Origin: Rheinheimera faecalis | GTDB lineage: Bacteria; Pseudomonadota; Gammaproteobacteria; Enterobacterales; Alteromonadaceae | Direction of reading: 5' to 3' | Length of the DNA stretch: 64,000 nucleotides | Assembly (NCBI RefSeq): GCF_021290965.1 | Contig: NZ_JAJOYT010000001.1 | Span: forward strand, 62,001 to 126,000 | In this document: positions 7,688-16,005 of the stretch, piece after piece | Numbering within the stretch: the stretch's first letter is position 1 | Layout: each line of letters opens with the position of its first letter | Program-made: the position numbers and the translations under genes | Notes under the pieces: generated by a model | Told to the model about the DNA's origin: nothing | The model's input: only the letters and a program-made list of their open reading frames with translations | Database searches by the model: none

Positions 7688-8422
7688 ATGACAAACCCTC
7701 TGCGTATACAACAGCTGATGAAGCTGGTCGATTTAACCCGTTTAACGGATCAGGATACAGCTGCGGCTATGCAACAATGGCTGGAACAGGATGTAGCAAA
7801 TGCAGCCGTGTTGCCCGCTGCTGTTTGTGTATACCCAGAGTATCTGGTTCAGGTGAAAGATTTTTTACAGCAACGAAAGTTGGCGGTGAAACTCGCAACT
7901 GTGGTGAATTTCCCATCCGGTGCTTTACCTCTTGCAGAGGTACTGGAACAAATTAAAGCTGCGCTTGCTGCTGGAGCTGATGAAATTGACTGTGTATTGC
8001 CTTATCAGACCCTATTGTTGGGTCATACCGAGCAAGTGCGTGAGTTTTTAGCTGCAGTGCGTCAGGCTACAGAAGGGGTTTGTTTAAAAATTATTATTGA
8101 ATCCGGAGAGTTAGTCACTTGTCAGCAGATCAGTAAAGCCGCTGAGTTGGTGGTGGAGTCGGGCGCAGATTTTGTGAAATCATCCACAGGCAAAGTGAAA
8201 GTTGGGATCACAGAAGAAGCTGCCCGCATTATATTGGCAGTGATAGCCGCATCTGAGCGTCCAGTGGGTTTTAAAGCTTCAGGTGGTGTGCGTTCAGTGG
8301 AATTTGCATTAAAACTGGTCAGTCTGTTTGAAGAGCTGACAGGTGAGGTAGCCACAGCACGCTATATGCGTTTGGGCGCCAGCGCTTTGTTGAATGATTT
8401 AAGCCAACAACTGGATTACTAA
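7688..8422 (+). CDS. deoC: Deoxyribose-phosphate aldolase DeoC
   Basis: A 244-residue class I aldolase that splits 2-deoxyribose-5-phosphate into glyceraldehyde-3-phosphate and acetaldehyde during deoxynucleoside catabolism. The Schiff-base lysine is Lys164 in ADFVKSSTGK. GADEIDCVLPY holds the catalytic Asp (about 101), and GFKASGGVR supplies the second active-site lysine. The length is slightly shorter than E. coli DeoC (259 aa). The start ATG follows caggacaacaac. It stands alone here, since deoA, deoB and deoD are not adjacent as they are in enterobacteria. It converges with the response-regulator gene, and a GC-rich stem (8438-8462) without a T-run lies in the 31-bp gap. Confidence 0.96.
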   Translation: MTNPLRIQQLMKLVDLTRLTDQDTAAAMQQWLEQDVANAAVLPAAVCVYPEYLVQVKDFLQQRKLAVKLATVVNFPSGALPLAEVLEQIKAALAAGADEIDCVLPYQTLLLGHTEQVREFLAAVRQATEGVCLKIIIESGELVTCQQISKAAELVVESGADFVKSSTGKVKVGITEEAARIILAVIAASERPVGFKASGGVRSVEFALKLVSLFEELTGEVATARYMRLGASALLNDLSQQLDY

Positions 8423-8453
8423 ACCCTACTTGTATAAAGCCGCAAAAGTGTAT

Positions 8454-10142
8454 TTAGCGGCTGTAGCGTTTTTCTTCTTTGAGTTTATTAAACTGCTGCA
8501 ATAACTCCTGATGTCGCACTTTGTGGTGCTCAGGCAGTGGCATATTGTCGACTATCCTGAAAGTTTTGCGGCATTTTTCCGCCAGCTCCAACGGCTTCTT
8601 CCGTTTTGGATCGGCCATCATCTGTATTGCGGTTTGGATATAGTTCAGCGCGCTGCCTGTATTCATTGGCGCAATTTCCAGGGCTTGCTCAAAGCGGATC
8701 AGAGCCTGCTCGTAATTGCTTTCTTTATAGAACTGAATACCTTGTTTGTTAACTTCATTAAAGCTGGCCTGGCGGCTTAACGAACGGTGTTGCTGTTCGC
8801 TGAATAGTTTTTCCAGTATAGGATCTATGGCGCCAGACAAGCATTGTAGTTTTTGTGTCAATGCTGATGCTTGTTCAAACTCACCAATTTGGTTGAGTAG
8901 CAGTACAGCGTCTGCCGCACAATGAGGAATAGGCGGAACTTCATCCGGTTTTTCTGGATCGATTTCCGGGTTCATTTGTGCGGTCACGCGATCAGACACA
9001 GTGGCAAAGGTCTTTTTCGCCAGATATTGCTGACCACTTAACGACTCCAGACGGGCCTGACATAAAGTTTCAAATAAATCGAAGTCAAAATCACGAATAA
9101 CGGTATCTTCACGTTTGGCTCTGTGAATAGCCATTAAGGCTTCTTGCTGGTATTTGTTACGCTGGTTCAGCTCTTCAGAGCGTGATGCTGCGTCTATCAC
9201 GGTTCGGATATAGTTCAGCAGATGCACCACTTCCTGACGCGCTGCACGGCGGGTGATTTCGTATATTTGTTTACTGGCTTGCACCAGACTTGCCAAATCA
9301 TCCATATCTCTGGCTATATCCATTACCAGATTCTGCCGGCTTACGGAAAACGGAGAAATCACAATAGCTTGCGAAATGACTTCCATAGCTTCAGCCATCA
9401 AGCCCTGGGCTATTAAATTGCGGGCTTTCAGATCATAAGCTTCGGCAAAGTATCTGTTGGTATCTATGGCCTCGTTACAGAGTTCCATACTTTCGTCAAA
9501 ACGCTCTTGCTCAAAGCAAAGACGGGCCTGAAGTAACAAGGCCCAGTTGGTACGGCTAAATGACAGGGTCTCTGACAACAAAGCTTCAGCTTCATCGTAT
9601 TGTTTTAGTTTTAAATGAGTTTCAGCCTGGATACGACCACACAACGAATGATAACGACCGACTTGTTCACGTTCTTGTTTGCAGGCTTCGATCACCAGTT
9701 CAGGTTGATCGTCAAACATGGCCTGATAAATGGGGGCCAGCTGTTTCTTTCGGTTTTGAATTTTAACCAGACGGGTGCGTAACACACTTTGCGAAAAAGG
9801 TTTGATGATGTAATCGTCAGGTTCAGCTTCAATAGCTCCGACCACCATAGGCACCTGATTTTCACCTGTCACTATCATGTAAACAGCACCAGGGTGCAGT
9901 AGTTTTTTCTCACGTAAATCTTCTAATAACTGACGGCCGTTTTTACCTGAACCCAAGTTGTAATCTACAAACAACACATCATACGAGCCGTGCATGCACT
10001 TCCATAATGCCTGTTCGCCAGTCAAAACAAAGGCAATATTGGTTGCACCCATCGAATACAGTATGCCTTTGAGCAATAACTGGAAGGGACGTTGGTCATC
10101 AACAATAAGGACTCGAAGATTTTCGAGAGTTTTGTACGACAT
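8454..10142 (-). CDS. Response regulator with C-terminal TPR repeats
   Basis: A 562-residue cytoplasmic protein. The N-terminal receiver domain (about 8-128) has Asp15/Asp16, phospho-acceptor Asp60 in LFVDYNLG, Thr92 and Lys114, so it looks phosphorylatable. The rest is alpha-helical with tetratricopeptide-like repeats: YDEAEALLSETL near 178, a second block near 215-275, and EQALIRFEQALEIAPMNTG near 475-495. There is no DNA-binding or enzymatic output domain, so output is presumably by protein-protein contact through the TPRs. No kinase is adjacent. Proteins of this receiver-TPR design occur in Shewanella and Vibrio relatives, but their partners are largely unknown to me. Confidence 0.88.
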   Translation of the reverse strand: MSYKTLENLRVLIVDDQRPFQLLLKGILYSMGATNIAFVLTGEQALWKCMHGSYDVLFVDYNLGSGKNGRQLLEDLREKKLLHPGAVYMIVTGENQVPMVVGAIEAEPDDYIIKPFSQSVLRTRLVKIQNRKKQLAPIYQAMFDDQPELVIEACKQEREQVGRYHSLCGRIQAETHLKLKQYDEAEALLSETLSFSRTNWALLLQARLCFEQERFDESMELCNEAIDTNRYFAEAYDLKARNLIAQGLMAEAMEVISQAIVISPFSVSRQNLVMDIARDMDDLASLVQASKQIYEITRRAARQEVVHLLNYIRTVIDAASRSEELNQRNKYQQEALMAIHRAKREDTVIRDFDFDLFETLCQARLESLSGQQYLAKKTFATVSDRVTAQMNPEIDPEKPDEVPPIPHCAADAVLLLNQIGEFEQASALTQKLQCLSGAIDPILEKLFSEQQHRSLSRQASFNEVNKQGIQFYKESNYEQALIRFEQALEIAPMNTGSALNYIQTAIQMMADPKRKKPLELAEKCRKTFRIVDNMPLPEHHKVRHQELLQQFNKLKEEKRYSR

Positions 10143-10245
10143 TCAGCAAACCTATCGATTCAATTATCGCAAGTGTTGATAATATGTTGGATTTTAGCAA
10201 GGAAAATTTAGCGACTTATTCTGGAACTATAACGCAGGAAGAGAA

Positions 10246-10330
<85 letters not shown>

Positions 10331-10345
10331 ACAAGTGTGGTGCGC

Positions 10346-10373
10346 ATCTTATCAAAAAACATTTTGATGTAAA
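10346..10373 (-). promoter_or_regulatory. Candidate promoter of tRNA-Tyr
   Basis: On the minus strand TTTACA (complement of 10368-10373) and TAAGAT (complement of 10346-10351) are spaced by 16 bp. They are followed by a GC-rich discriminator (gcgcacc), as is typical of stringently controlled stable-RNA promoters. It lies just upstream of the tRNA 5' end at 10330. The match is by eye. Confidence 0.5.
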
Positions 10374-10441
10374 GGAAATTACTCAACTTTTTTGTCTGAC
10401 TGCCGATAAAGCAAACAATATGATGTTTTTGTGCAGATTTT

Positions 10442-10900
10442 ATGCTGATTAATGAGTGGCAAACCGGTATACGGTTAAATGAGGCGATACAGCAACACAG
10501 ATTCAGTGATTTTTCATTGTGGCTGGCATTTTTGTCGCCTGCAGTTGAAGAGTTTGCTCAGTTTTATACACCAGACACCCAAAGCGCCAGATTTCAGCCT
10601 GATTTGTATCAACAGTTGGGTATACAGCAAGCGCGGCCTTTTTCATATTTGCCAGAAGATGAAGTGCATTTAAAACAGCAGGCCACAGCTTTTCAGCAAG
10701 GTGGTGCTGTTGCTTTGCATTTAATGCAGTGCCTGCAAGGTGCGCCTTTGGTGATGGAAGATAATAAGCAGAAGCTGCCGGATGAGGTGAAATCAGGTTT
10801 AAGTTTGCATGCAAGACGTCATCTGGTTCAGCAAAAACCAGAGATGATGGTATCTGATCCTACCGCTTTGTATGAGATTTTAAATCAGCTGCACGCCTGA
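10442..10900 (+). CDS. VC2046/SO_2500-like conserved hypothetical protein
   Basis: A 152-residue soluble protein with no signal peptide or membrane segment. It resembles in length and pattern the VC2046/SO_2500 family of Vibrio and Shewanella: an N-terminal ADFALxLA-like segment (here SDFSLWLAFLSP near 22-33) and a C-terminal GLSLHARRHLVQQ near 119-131. The function of the family is unknown. It starts with ATG at 10442 without an obvious ribosome-binding site and converges with the YchJ-like gene. The family assignment rests on remembered patterns and is moderate. Confidence 0.6.
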   Translation: MLINEWQTGIRLNEAIQQHRFSDFSLWLAFLSPAVEEFAQFYTPDTQSARFQPDLYQQLGIQQARPFSYLPEDEVHLKQQATAFQQGGAVALHLMQCLQGAPLVMEDNKQKLPDEVKSGLSLHARRHLVQQKPEMMVSDPTALYEILNQLHA

Positions 10901-10910
10901 TAAAATCTGG

Positions 10911-11417
10911 TTACCTTTGGTGCTGACATTTTTTAAATTTAAGGCCGCTGCCACAAGGGCAGGTGTCATTGCGGGATATTCGAGTCGTAGGATGTTCTGT
11001 TAATACACCACTGCAGTACATCCAGTTGCCTTGCTCCAGCTCAAAATCTGACACTTCATCCAGTACTTCCAGTTTATCGCCGACCAGATAAGAGGCCATA
11101 AAATGCACCTGAGTAGCGGTTAACTTCGCATCCTCAATAATCTTCAGGCCAATAAAACGCACCGCTTTGGCAAAGTCGGCTATATCCGCCAGGTTGTGCT
11201 CAGCCCGGGCTTTGGAATGATAGGTCTGCAGAATGTAGTGGTAACACTGCGAATTTTTATCATGATGGCAATAGGCGCTGTAGCGCGACCGCATCAGTTG
11301 TTGGGGGTTTTGTGCAAAAGCCTGACCGCAGATCAGCGGCTCACAACAGGTGGTAAAATTTTTACCTGAACCGCAATAACATAAAGATGACAATACGCCT
11401 GCCAATTGAATACTCAC
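10911..11417 (-). CDS. ychJ: YchJ-like protein with two SEC-C zinc motifs (UPF0225)
   Basis: A 168-residue protein with SEC-C-type Cys/His zinc motifs at both ends: CYCGSGKNFTTCC near residues 13-25 and CPCGSGLKFKKCQH near 153-166. Between them lies the NTF2-like UPF0225 core with LMRSRYSAY. E. coli YchJ (152 aa) has the same layout. SEC-C motifs bind zinc and, in SecA, contact SecB and the ribosome. The YchJ role itself is not established. It is a single gene, with 139 bp before the SulA-like stop codon upstream. Confidence 0.88.
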   Translation of the reverse strand: MSIQLAGVLSSLCYCGSGKNFTTCCEPLICGQAFAQNPQQLMRSRYSAYCHHDKNSQCYHYILQTYHSKARAEHNLADIADFAKAVRFIGLKIIEDAKLTATQVHFMASYLVGDKLEVLDEVSDFELEQGNWMYCSGVLTEHPTTRISRNDTCPCGSGLKFKKCQHQR

Positions 11418-11556
11418 TCTGCTTTTAATGCTTCAATGAAAACTTTATTACAAAGCTTCCATACAACCATCAACAAAAACCTTAATCAGGCCCTAGTGTA
11501 AGCAAAATGGCAGTCAGGGCCAAGCCAGTTGTATCTTTAGCTGGCTTTAGGCCGAA

Positions 11557-12027
11557 TTAGTGACTTACCGCAATACGTGGGTTGGTGGTCTGGACTTTTA
11601 CTGCGTCGCTGCTTAACTGATAAAAGCAGGTTTGATGCTGCTCAGCCAGTTGCTGATAATGTTGTAATGAGCTTTCGCTGAACTGATCCTGCCAGACGAC
11701 AACAGCACTACAGGTACTGCTGCTTAACGCATCGCTTAGTACTGTATGAATATTGCTGATTTGTTTTTGCTGGATCACCAGTACTTTGGACATGTCTAAA
11801 TCAAAACCACTGAAGGTCGATTTATCCGGCAATTGGTTTGGAGCCAGTAACAGCACCCAACCTGATTGTTGCTGGTGCTGCTGAATAATAAACAGCAATT
11901 CAGGCAAAGCCAGCTGGCCGGCAGTGACCTGCAATTTTTGATAAAACGCGGTTTGACCGGTTTTATGCTGTAACTGGTTTTGGCCAACTGAAAGGTAGGC
12001 GTGAACTGCTTTGTTTAAATTCAACAT
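11557..12027 (-). CDS. sulA: SulA-like SOS cell-division inhibitor
   Basis: A 156-residue protein resembling SulA, the SOS-induced inhibitor that binds FtsZ and blocks septation (E. coli SulA is 169 aa). The aligned core runs from LALPELLFIIQQHQQQSGWV (about 38-57) through LLLAPNQLP and the segment DLDMSKVLVIQQKQISNIHT (about 76-95), matching the E. coli WQLWLTP...LTKVMQISQL...HTV pattern. Sequence similarity is weak, as is normal for SulA. The stronger evidence is the pair of LexA-box-like sites at 12041-12073, right before the ATG. GGAG lies in the leader at a proper distance. The gene is not adjacent to lexA, unlike in pseudomonads. Confidence 0.8.
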   Translation of the reverse strand: MLNLNKAVHAYLSVGQNQLQHKTGQTAFYQKLQVTAGQLALPELLFIIQQHQQQSGWVLLLAPNQLPDKSTFSGFDLDMSKVLVIQQKQISNIHTVLSDALSSSTCSAVVVWQDQFSESSLQHYQQLAEQHQTCFYQLSSDAVKVQTTNPRIAVSH

Positions 12028-12040
12028 GGTGATGCTCCAA

Positions 12041-12073
12041 TACTGTTTGCATGTACAGTGTATGGATATACAG
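12041..12073 (-). promoter_or_regulatory. Two tandem LexA-box-like sites upstream of sulA
   Basis: Box 1 is TACTGTTTGCATGTACAGTG (12041-12060), an exact CTGT-N8-ACAG. Box 2 follows 15 bp on: GTGT-ATGGATAT-ACAG (12058-12073), with one mismatch in the left half. The first box begins 14 bp upstream of the sulA start codon. Two adjacent boxes imply tight cooperative repression by LexA. Confidence 0.85.
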
Positions 12074-12152
12074 TAGTTTTCTGTTGTTTAAAAAGCAAGC
12101 TCTTTTTTCAAAGTTTTTGGCTGTTTTTTACTCTTTCTTCAAAGGTGATTTG

Positions 12153-12674
12153 TTACTTATTGTTTTGTAACGTTATTTTTTCAAAGCGTTCAGCAGCTAA
12201 TTGCTGGGCTTGCTGCTGGTCAATGAGCGTTAGGTGTTTACACAGTACTGTACAAGCCTGTTGGGCTGTACTGTCTTGCTGTAAAGCCGCCAGAATAAAC
12301 CAGCTGTAGGCGAACACTGCCGACTTCGGCACACCAGCGCCTTTTAAGTAGCAATGGCCTAATTGAACCTGAGCCTGCAGATGGCCAGTGTAAGCGGCAC
12401 GACAATAATAAGTCGCGGCCTGATGCAGCTCCTGCTGTGCAGAATATGTCAAAGCCTGCTGAAACAGTTGTTCAGCGTCTGGCTGAGCAAGAACTTCGTT
12501 TTGCACCGCTACCGCTACCGCATCGTTTTGCGGTAAATAGGACAACACGCTGCCTGGTGACTGCAACAAAACCTGTAATAACTGTTGATGTTCTTTTAAT
12601 TTGGCATCGACTTCGGCCAAAGTTAAATCATCAATACCGGTAAACTCCGAGCTTAAAAGTTGTGACGTAGTCAT
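12153..12674 (-). CDS. Sel1-like repeat protein
   Basis: A 173-residue soluble protein. The recognisable part is a pair of Sel1-like (TPR-related) repeats around residues 85-155, with AATYYCRAAYTGHLQAQVQL followed by GHCYLKGAGVPKSAVFAYSW and a partial third repeat. The N-terminal 80 residues are helical and Gln-rich. There is no signal peptide, so cytoplasmic adaptor-type function is likely but unspecified. It lies 79 bp upstream of the LexA boxes of the SulA-like gene and is read in the same direction. Whether it shares SOS control is not shown by the sequence. Confidence 0.72.
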   Translation of the reverse strand: MTTSQLLSSEFTGIDDLTLAEVDAKLKEHQQLLQVLLQSPGSVLSYLPQNDAVAVAVQNEVLAQPDAEQLFQQALTYSAQQELHQAATYYCRAAYTGHLQAQVQLGHCYLKGAGVPKSAVFAYSWFILAALQQDSTAQQACTVLCKHLTLIDQQQAQQLAAERFEKITLQNNK

Positions 12675-12948
12675 AAATACAAAATCCGGTTCTGAAAAAG
12701 CGCGTTATTAGACCCAAGCCACAGGGCAGGGTCAAGCGAATGAGTCAGCTTTGTGCCGCCATCTGTCAGATTTCTGACGTTCAAGGCAAACGCAACCCTT
12801 TCACTTGCGAAAATCGAGCCAGAATCAAGCCAAGATAGTGAAAGGAGTAGATCAAAAGCTCATCCTGTCGCAGAGAAAGGCCATAGTCATATGGTTGTCA
12901 CACAGCCTTCTTACACTTCACATATTAAAGTTGTATGAGCGCAGTACC

Positions 12949-14715
12949 ATGTGGACAGATGAAAGTTACAGGCAAGAACTGGTCAGTATTTTACAGCAGC
13001 GCAAGTTGCAGCCGCTGTTTCAGCCTGTACTGGATTTTAACACCGGCTATATACAAGGTTATGAAGCGCTGATCCGTGGCCCATCCGACAGCCCGCTGCA
13101 TTCTCCGCTCGTGTTATTTAAAGTGGCGCATCAGTGTCAGCTATTGCCTGAACTGGAAATGTTGTGCCGTGAGCTGAGTATTGCAGCTTTTGCCGCCGCT
13201 GGTGTGCAAGGCGATTTATATCTCAACGTCAATCCGCTGCTGTTGTTGTCGAACGATCACCCGTCCGGTTTAACTTTGGCTTTGTTAGATAAATACCAGT
13301 TAAACCCAAGCAGGGTGGTGATTGAGCTATCAGAGCAGTATCAGGTGGATGACTCCACAGTATTAATTAACGCAGTGCATCATTACCGTGAACTGGGTTT
13401 TCGTATTGCCATCGATGATTTGGGCAGTGGTTTTTCCGGTTTAAAGCTCTGGTCTGAACTCAAACCCGATCTGATTAAAATTGATCGTTATTTTATCAGT
13501 CAGGTGCATGCCGACCCAACCAAAAAAGAATTTGTCCGCAGCATTATTGCCTTAGCGAAAAGCACGGGCTCGGCTGTAGTGGCTGAAGGTATTGAAACCC
13601 GTGAAGAGTTGCTGCTGTGTCAGGAACTAGGTGCAGATTATGGCCAGGGCTATTTATTAGGTCGTCCTAATGCGGTGATGAGCTCTGTAGTCACAGGCAG
13701 TTATCAGTTGAATCCAAATCAGGGCAGCACGCCACCGAATTCAACCGAGCAGGTAGGAGCCTTATTATTGTCAGTGCCTGCTGTAGCCAGTGTCACTACT
13801 GTTGCGCAGTTGTTTGATTTATTTAGTAAAAACCCGCAGTGGTCCAGTCTCGCCATAGTTGAAGATGACCAGCCTGTTGGCATAGTGCAAAAGTTGGTGT
13901 TGTTCGAGCTGTTCTCCAGTCCTTATGGCCGGGCTTTGTATGAAAAGAAAAGCGTAAAAGCGCTGATGGATAAAGATGCTGTGATAGTGGATGAGAACAG
14001 CACTTTGGATCAATTAAGTCAGCAGGTGACGGATCAGGACGACGAAGGCAGCTGGTATTTTATTGTCACCCGCGATCAAAAGTACCTGGGCTTAGGTTCA
14101 GTACGGGCATTGCTAAAACGTATTACCGAAAGCAAATTACAAAATGCGCGTTACGCCAACCCCCTGACTTTGTTGCCCGGCAACGTGCCGATTTACCGCG
14201 AAATTGATGGTTTATTACAACGACGAAAAAGCTTTCATATCGCCTATTTTGATTTAAACGACTTTAAGCCCTACAACGATACTTATGGCTACAGCAAAGG
14301 CGATTTAGTCATCCAACTGGTGGCTGAGCTATTAACCAGCATAGCGGGCGCTGGTGGTCATTTTGTGGGGCATGTAGGTGGCGATGATTTTGTCGTGATC
14401 TTCACCAGCGAAAACTGGCAGGAGTTGTGTCAGCAGGTGCTGAATGAGTTTGCCGAGCGGGTGCTGTTTTATTATGAAAGCGCCCATGTGCAGGCCGGTG
14501 GTATTCGCAGTCAGAACCGCAGTGGCGAGCAGGTGTTTTATCCTTTACTCAGTCTGGCGGTTGGGGTAGTGTCACCCGACCCAAGGTTATGTATTTGCCA
14601 TCATGATGTAGCGGCTTTAGCCAGTGATGCCAAAACACAGGCGAAAAAACCACAGGGCAACTTTTTGTTTATCTCACGCCGACGTGGGCCAGGCTTGAGT
14701 GGATTAGTGAATTAG
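12949..14715 (+). CDS. EAL-CBS-GGDEF cyclic-di-GMP protein
   Basis: A 588-residue cytoplasmic protein. The EAL phosphodiesterase domain (about 10-245) keeps EAL at 39-41, VIELSE, AIDDLGSG, KIDRYF, VAEGIET and QGYLLGRP, so catalysis is plausible. A pair of CBS motifs (about 265-390) follows, then a GGDEF domain (about 400-580) whose signature reads GGDDF at about 477-481, a conservative variant. CBS domains usually sense adenine nucleotides, so cell energy state may set the output. I start at ATG 12949. The frame extends upstream to a TTG at 12805, but those 48 residues look non-coding. No membrane segments are visible. Confidence 0.9.
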   Translation: MWTDESYRQELVSILQQRKLQPLFQPVLDFNTGYIQGYEALIRGPSDSPLHSPLVLFKVAHQCQLLPELEMLCRELSIAAFAAAGVQGDLYLNVNPLLLLSNDHPSGLTLALLDKYQLNPSRVVIELSEQYQVDDSTVLINAVHHYRELGFRIAIDDLGSGFSGLKLWSELKPDLIKIDRYFISQVHADPTKKEFVRSIIALAKSTGSAVVAEGIETREELLLCQELGADYGQGYLLGRPNAVMSSVVTGSYQLNPNQGSTPPNSTEQVGALLLSVPAVASVTTVAQLFDLFSKNPQWSSLAIVEDDQPVGIVQKLVLFELFSSPYGRALYEKKSVKALMDKDAVIVDENSTLDQLSQQVTDQDDEGSWYFIVTRDQKYLGLGSVRALLKRITESKLQNARYANPLTLLPGNVPIYREIDGLLQRRKSFHIAYFDLNDFKPYNDTYGYSKGDLVIQLVAELLTSIAGAGGHFVGHVGGDDFVVIFTSENWQELCQQVLNEFAERVLFYYESAHVQAGGIRSQNRSGEQVFYPLLSLAVGVVSPDPRLCICHHDVAALASDAKTQAKKPQGNFLFISRRRGPGLSGLVN

Positions 14716-14809
14716 TCATGGATTAATCAACTAAACCACTGGCTAGACCAATTCAACACGCCTGCTGAGGTACACTGCACCACTTCGATAGTCGTCAGGA
14801 CGGGGATCC

Positions 14810-15520
14810 ATGTTTTTACAGCAGTTTATTAGTGAGCATAACCACGAAGTCAGTTTTAGCCGTCAGCAGGCCTGCCGTTTTGCCAAGGAAGTGGCCACAG
14901 ATTTTAACCCTATCCACGACGCCGACAGTAAAAGATTCTGTGTGCCAGGTGATTTGTTGTTTGCTCATATGGTCAGCAAACACGGTTTAGCGCAGAAGTT
15001 ACATTGCACCTTCGCCGGTATGGTCAGTTCAGACGTGCTGCTGCACTCAGAGCAACAAGGCGATGAATGGCGCTTGTGTGATCAGCAGCAAAAAAATTAC
15101 TTAATTTTGCGCCAGCAAGGCGAAAAGTTCCACGATTTGGCTTATATCGAGTCGTTAGTGAAAGACTATGTACGTTTCTCTGGTCAAAACTTCCCACATA
15201 TTCTGCAGCCTTTAATGAAGCAGCATCAGGTAATGATTAACCCTCAGCGTCCACTGGTGATTTACGAAAGTATGACGCTGGAATTCGACCGCTTTTCTGC
15301 CACCTCACCTGAATTACGTTTAGCCCACAACGGTTTAACAGTCGAAGGCAAACGTGGTTTAGCCCGTCTGGGTTTTGAGCTGGTCGAAAATGGCGAAGTG
15401 ATAGGCCGTGGCGAAAAACGTATGATTTTAAGCAGCCTGCAGCCTTACGAAGAAACCGTAATGCAGCAAATGGTCGACTTTTACAACGAGCGTAAAACTC
15501 AGTTTCAACACGCGGTTTAA
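14810..15520 (+). CDS. DUF3581-like hotdog-fold protein
   Basis: A 236-residue soluble protein. The N-terminal segment ATDFNPIHDADSKRFCVPGD (about 29-48) looks like the MaoC-type hotdog motif in which Asp/Asn/His face the thioester. It is followed by LLFAHMVSKHGL. The overall length and pattern fit what is annotated as DUF3581 in Shewanella-type bacteria. Enoyl-CoA hydratase-like activity is possible by fold but unproven. The ATG follows ggacggggatcc. It lies 87 bp upstream of yciI on the same strand, so the two may be co-transcribed. Confidence 0.68.
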   Translation: MFLQQFISEHNHEVSFSRQQACRFAKEVATDFNPIHDADSKRFCVPGDLLFAHMVSKHGLAQKLHCTFAGMVSSDVLLHSEQQGDEWRLCDQQQKNYLILRQQGEKFHDLAYIESLVKDYVRFSGQNFPHILQPLMKQHQVMINPQRPLVIYESMTLEFDRFSATSPELRLAHNGLTVEGKRGLARLGFELVENGEVIGRGEKRMILSSLQPYEETVMQQMVDFYNERKTQFQHAV

Positions 15521-15607
15521 GCCTTTGATTCTGGCGCAGCTGGCTTGGATTACATTTGCGCTTCTGCTAAGGTGCCGCGAAATAAACCCTTTAAGTTGAG
15601 GTCGCTG

Positions 15608-15907
15608 ATGTATTACATGATTTGTTCAGAAGATGTGCCAAATAGCCTGCCATTACGTAAGCAAGTGCGTGAACAGCATTTAGCCCGTTTGCAGGAGTTA
15701 AAAGCTCAGGACCGTTTATTGATTGCAGGCCCATTGCCGGCAGTGGATCTGGAAGACCCGGCCGAAGCAGGTTTTACCGGCTCTTTAGTAGTGGCGCAGT
15801 TTGAGTCTTTAGAACAGGCCAAAGCCTGGGCTGCTGCTGATCCCTACATAGCAGCAGGTGTGTACGCTAATTCAGTGGTGAAGCCGTTTAAAAAGGTGTT
15901 GCCTTAA
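15608..15907 (+). CDS. yciI: YciI-like protein
   Basis: A 99-residue protein, almost the size of E. coli YciI (98 aa). It begins [20 protein letters not shown] and includes the family motif [32 protein letters not shown] and the C-terminal VKPFKKVLP. Family members have a dimeric alpha-beta barrel fold with a conserved His/Asp pair (here His24 in EQHLARL and Asp71 in ADPY). The physiological reaction is unknown. I start at ATG 15608, preceded by TTGAGG, because a start at 15545 would add 21 unrelated residues. A textbook terminator follows at 15940. Confidence 0.92.
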   Translation: MYYMICSEDVPNSLPLRKQVREQHLARLQELKAQDRLLIAGPLPAVDLEDPAEAGFTGSLVVAQFESLEQAKAWAAADPYIAAGVYANSVVKPFKKVLP

Positions 15908-15939
15908 GTTTTGGCCACTCGATTAAATAGCTTTAAAAG

Positions 15940-15967
15940 ATCCCCGACCATGTTTGGGGATTTTTTT
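15940..15967 (+). terminator. Intrinsic terminator after yciI
   Basis: ATCCCC (15940-15945), a 10-nt loop, GGGGAT (15956-15961), then a run of T to 15967. This is a standard rho-independent terminator for rightward transcription. Confidence 0.85.
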
Positions 15968-16005
15968 GAGCTTTACAGCCTATTCTGCAGGTACATCAGT
16001 AGGTG

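Noticed and set aside
8438-8462. AGCCGC/GCGGCT stem between deoC and the response regulator as a terminator
   Set aside because: It has a 13-nt loop, no T-run follows, and it overlaps the end of the response-regulator gene.
12805-12948. 48-residue N-terminal extension of the EAL-CBS-GGDEF protein from TTG 12805
   Set aside because: The residues do not resemble any domain, no ribosome-binding site is seen, and the EAL domain begins properly after ATG 12949.
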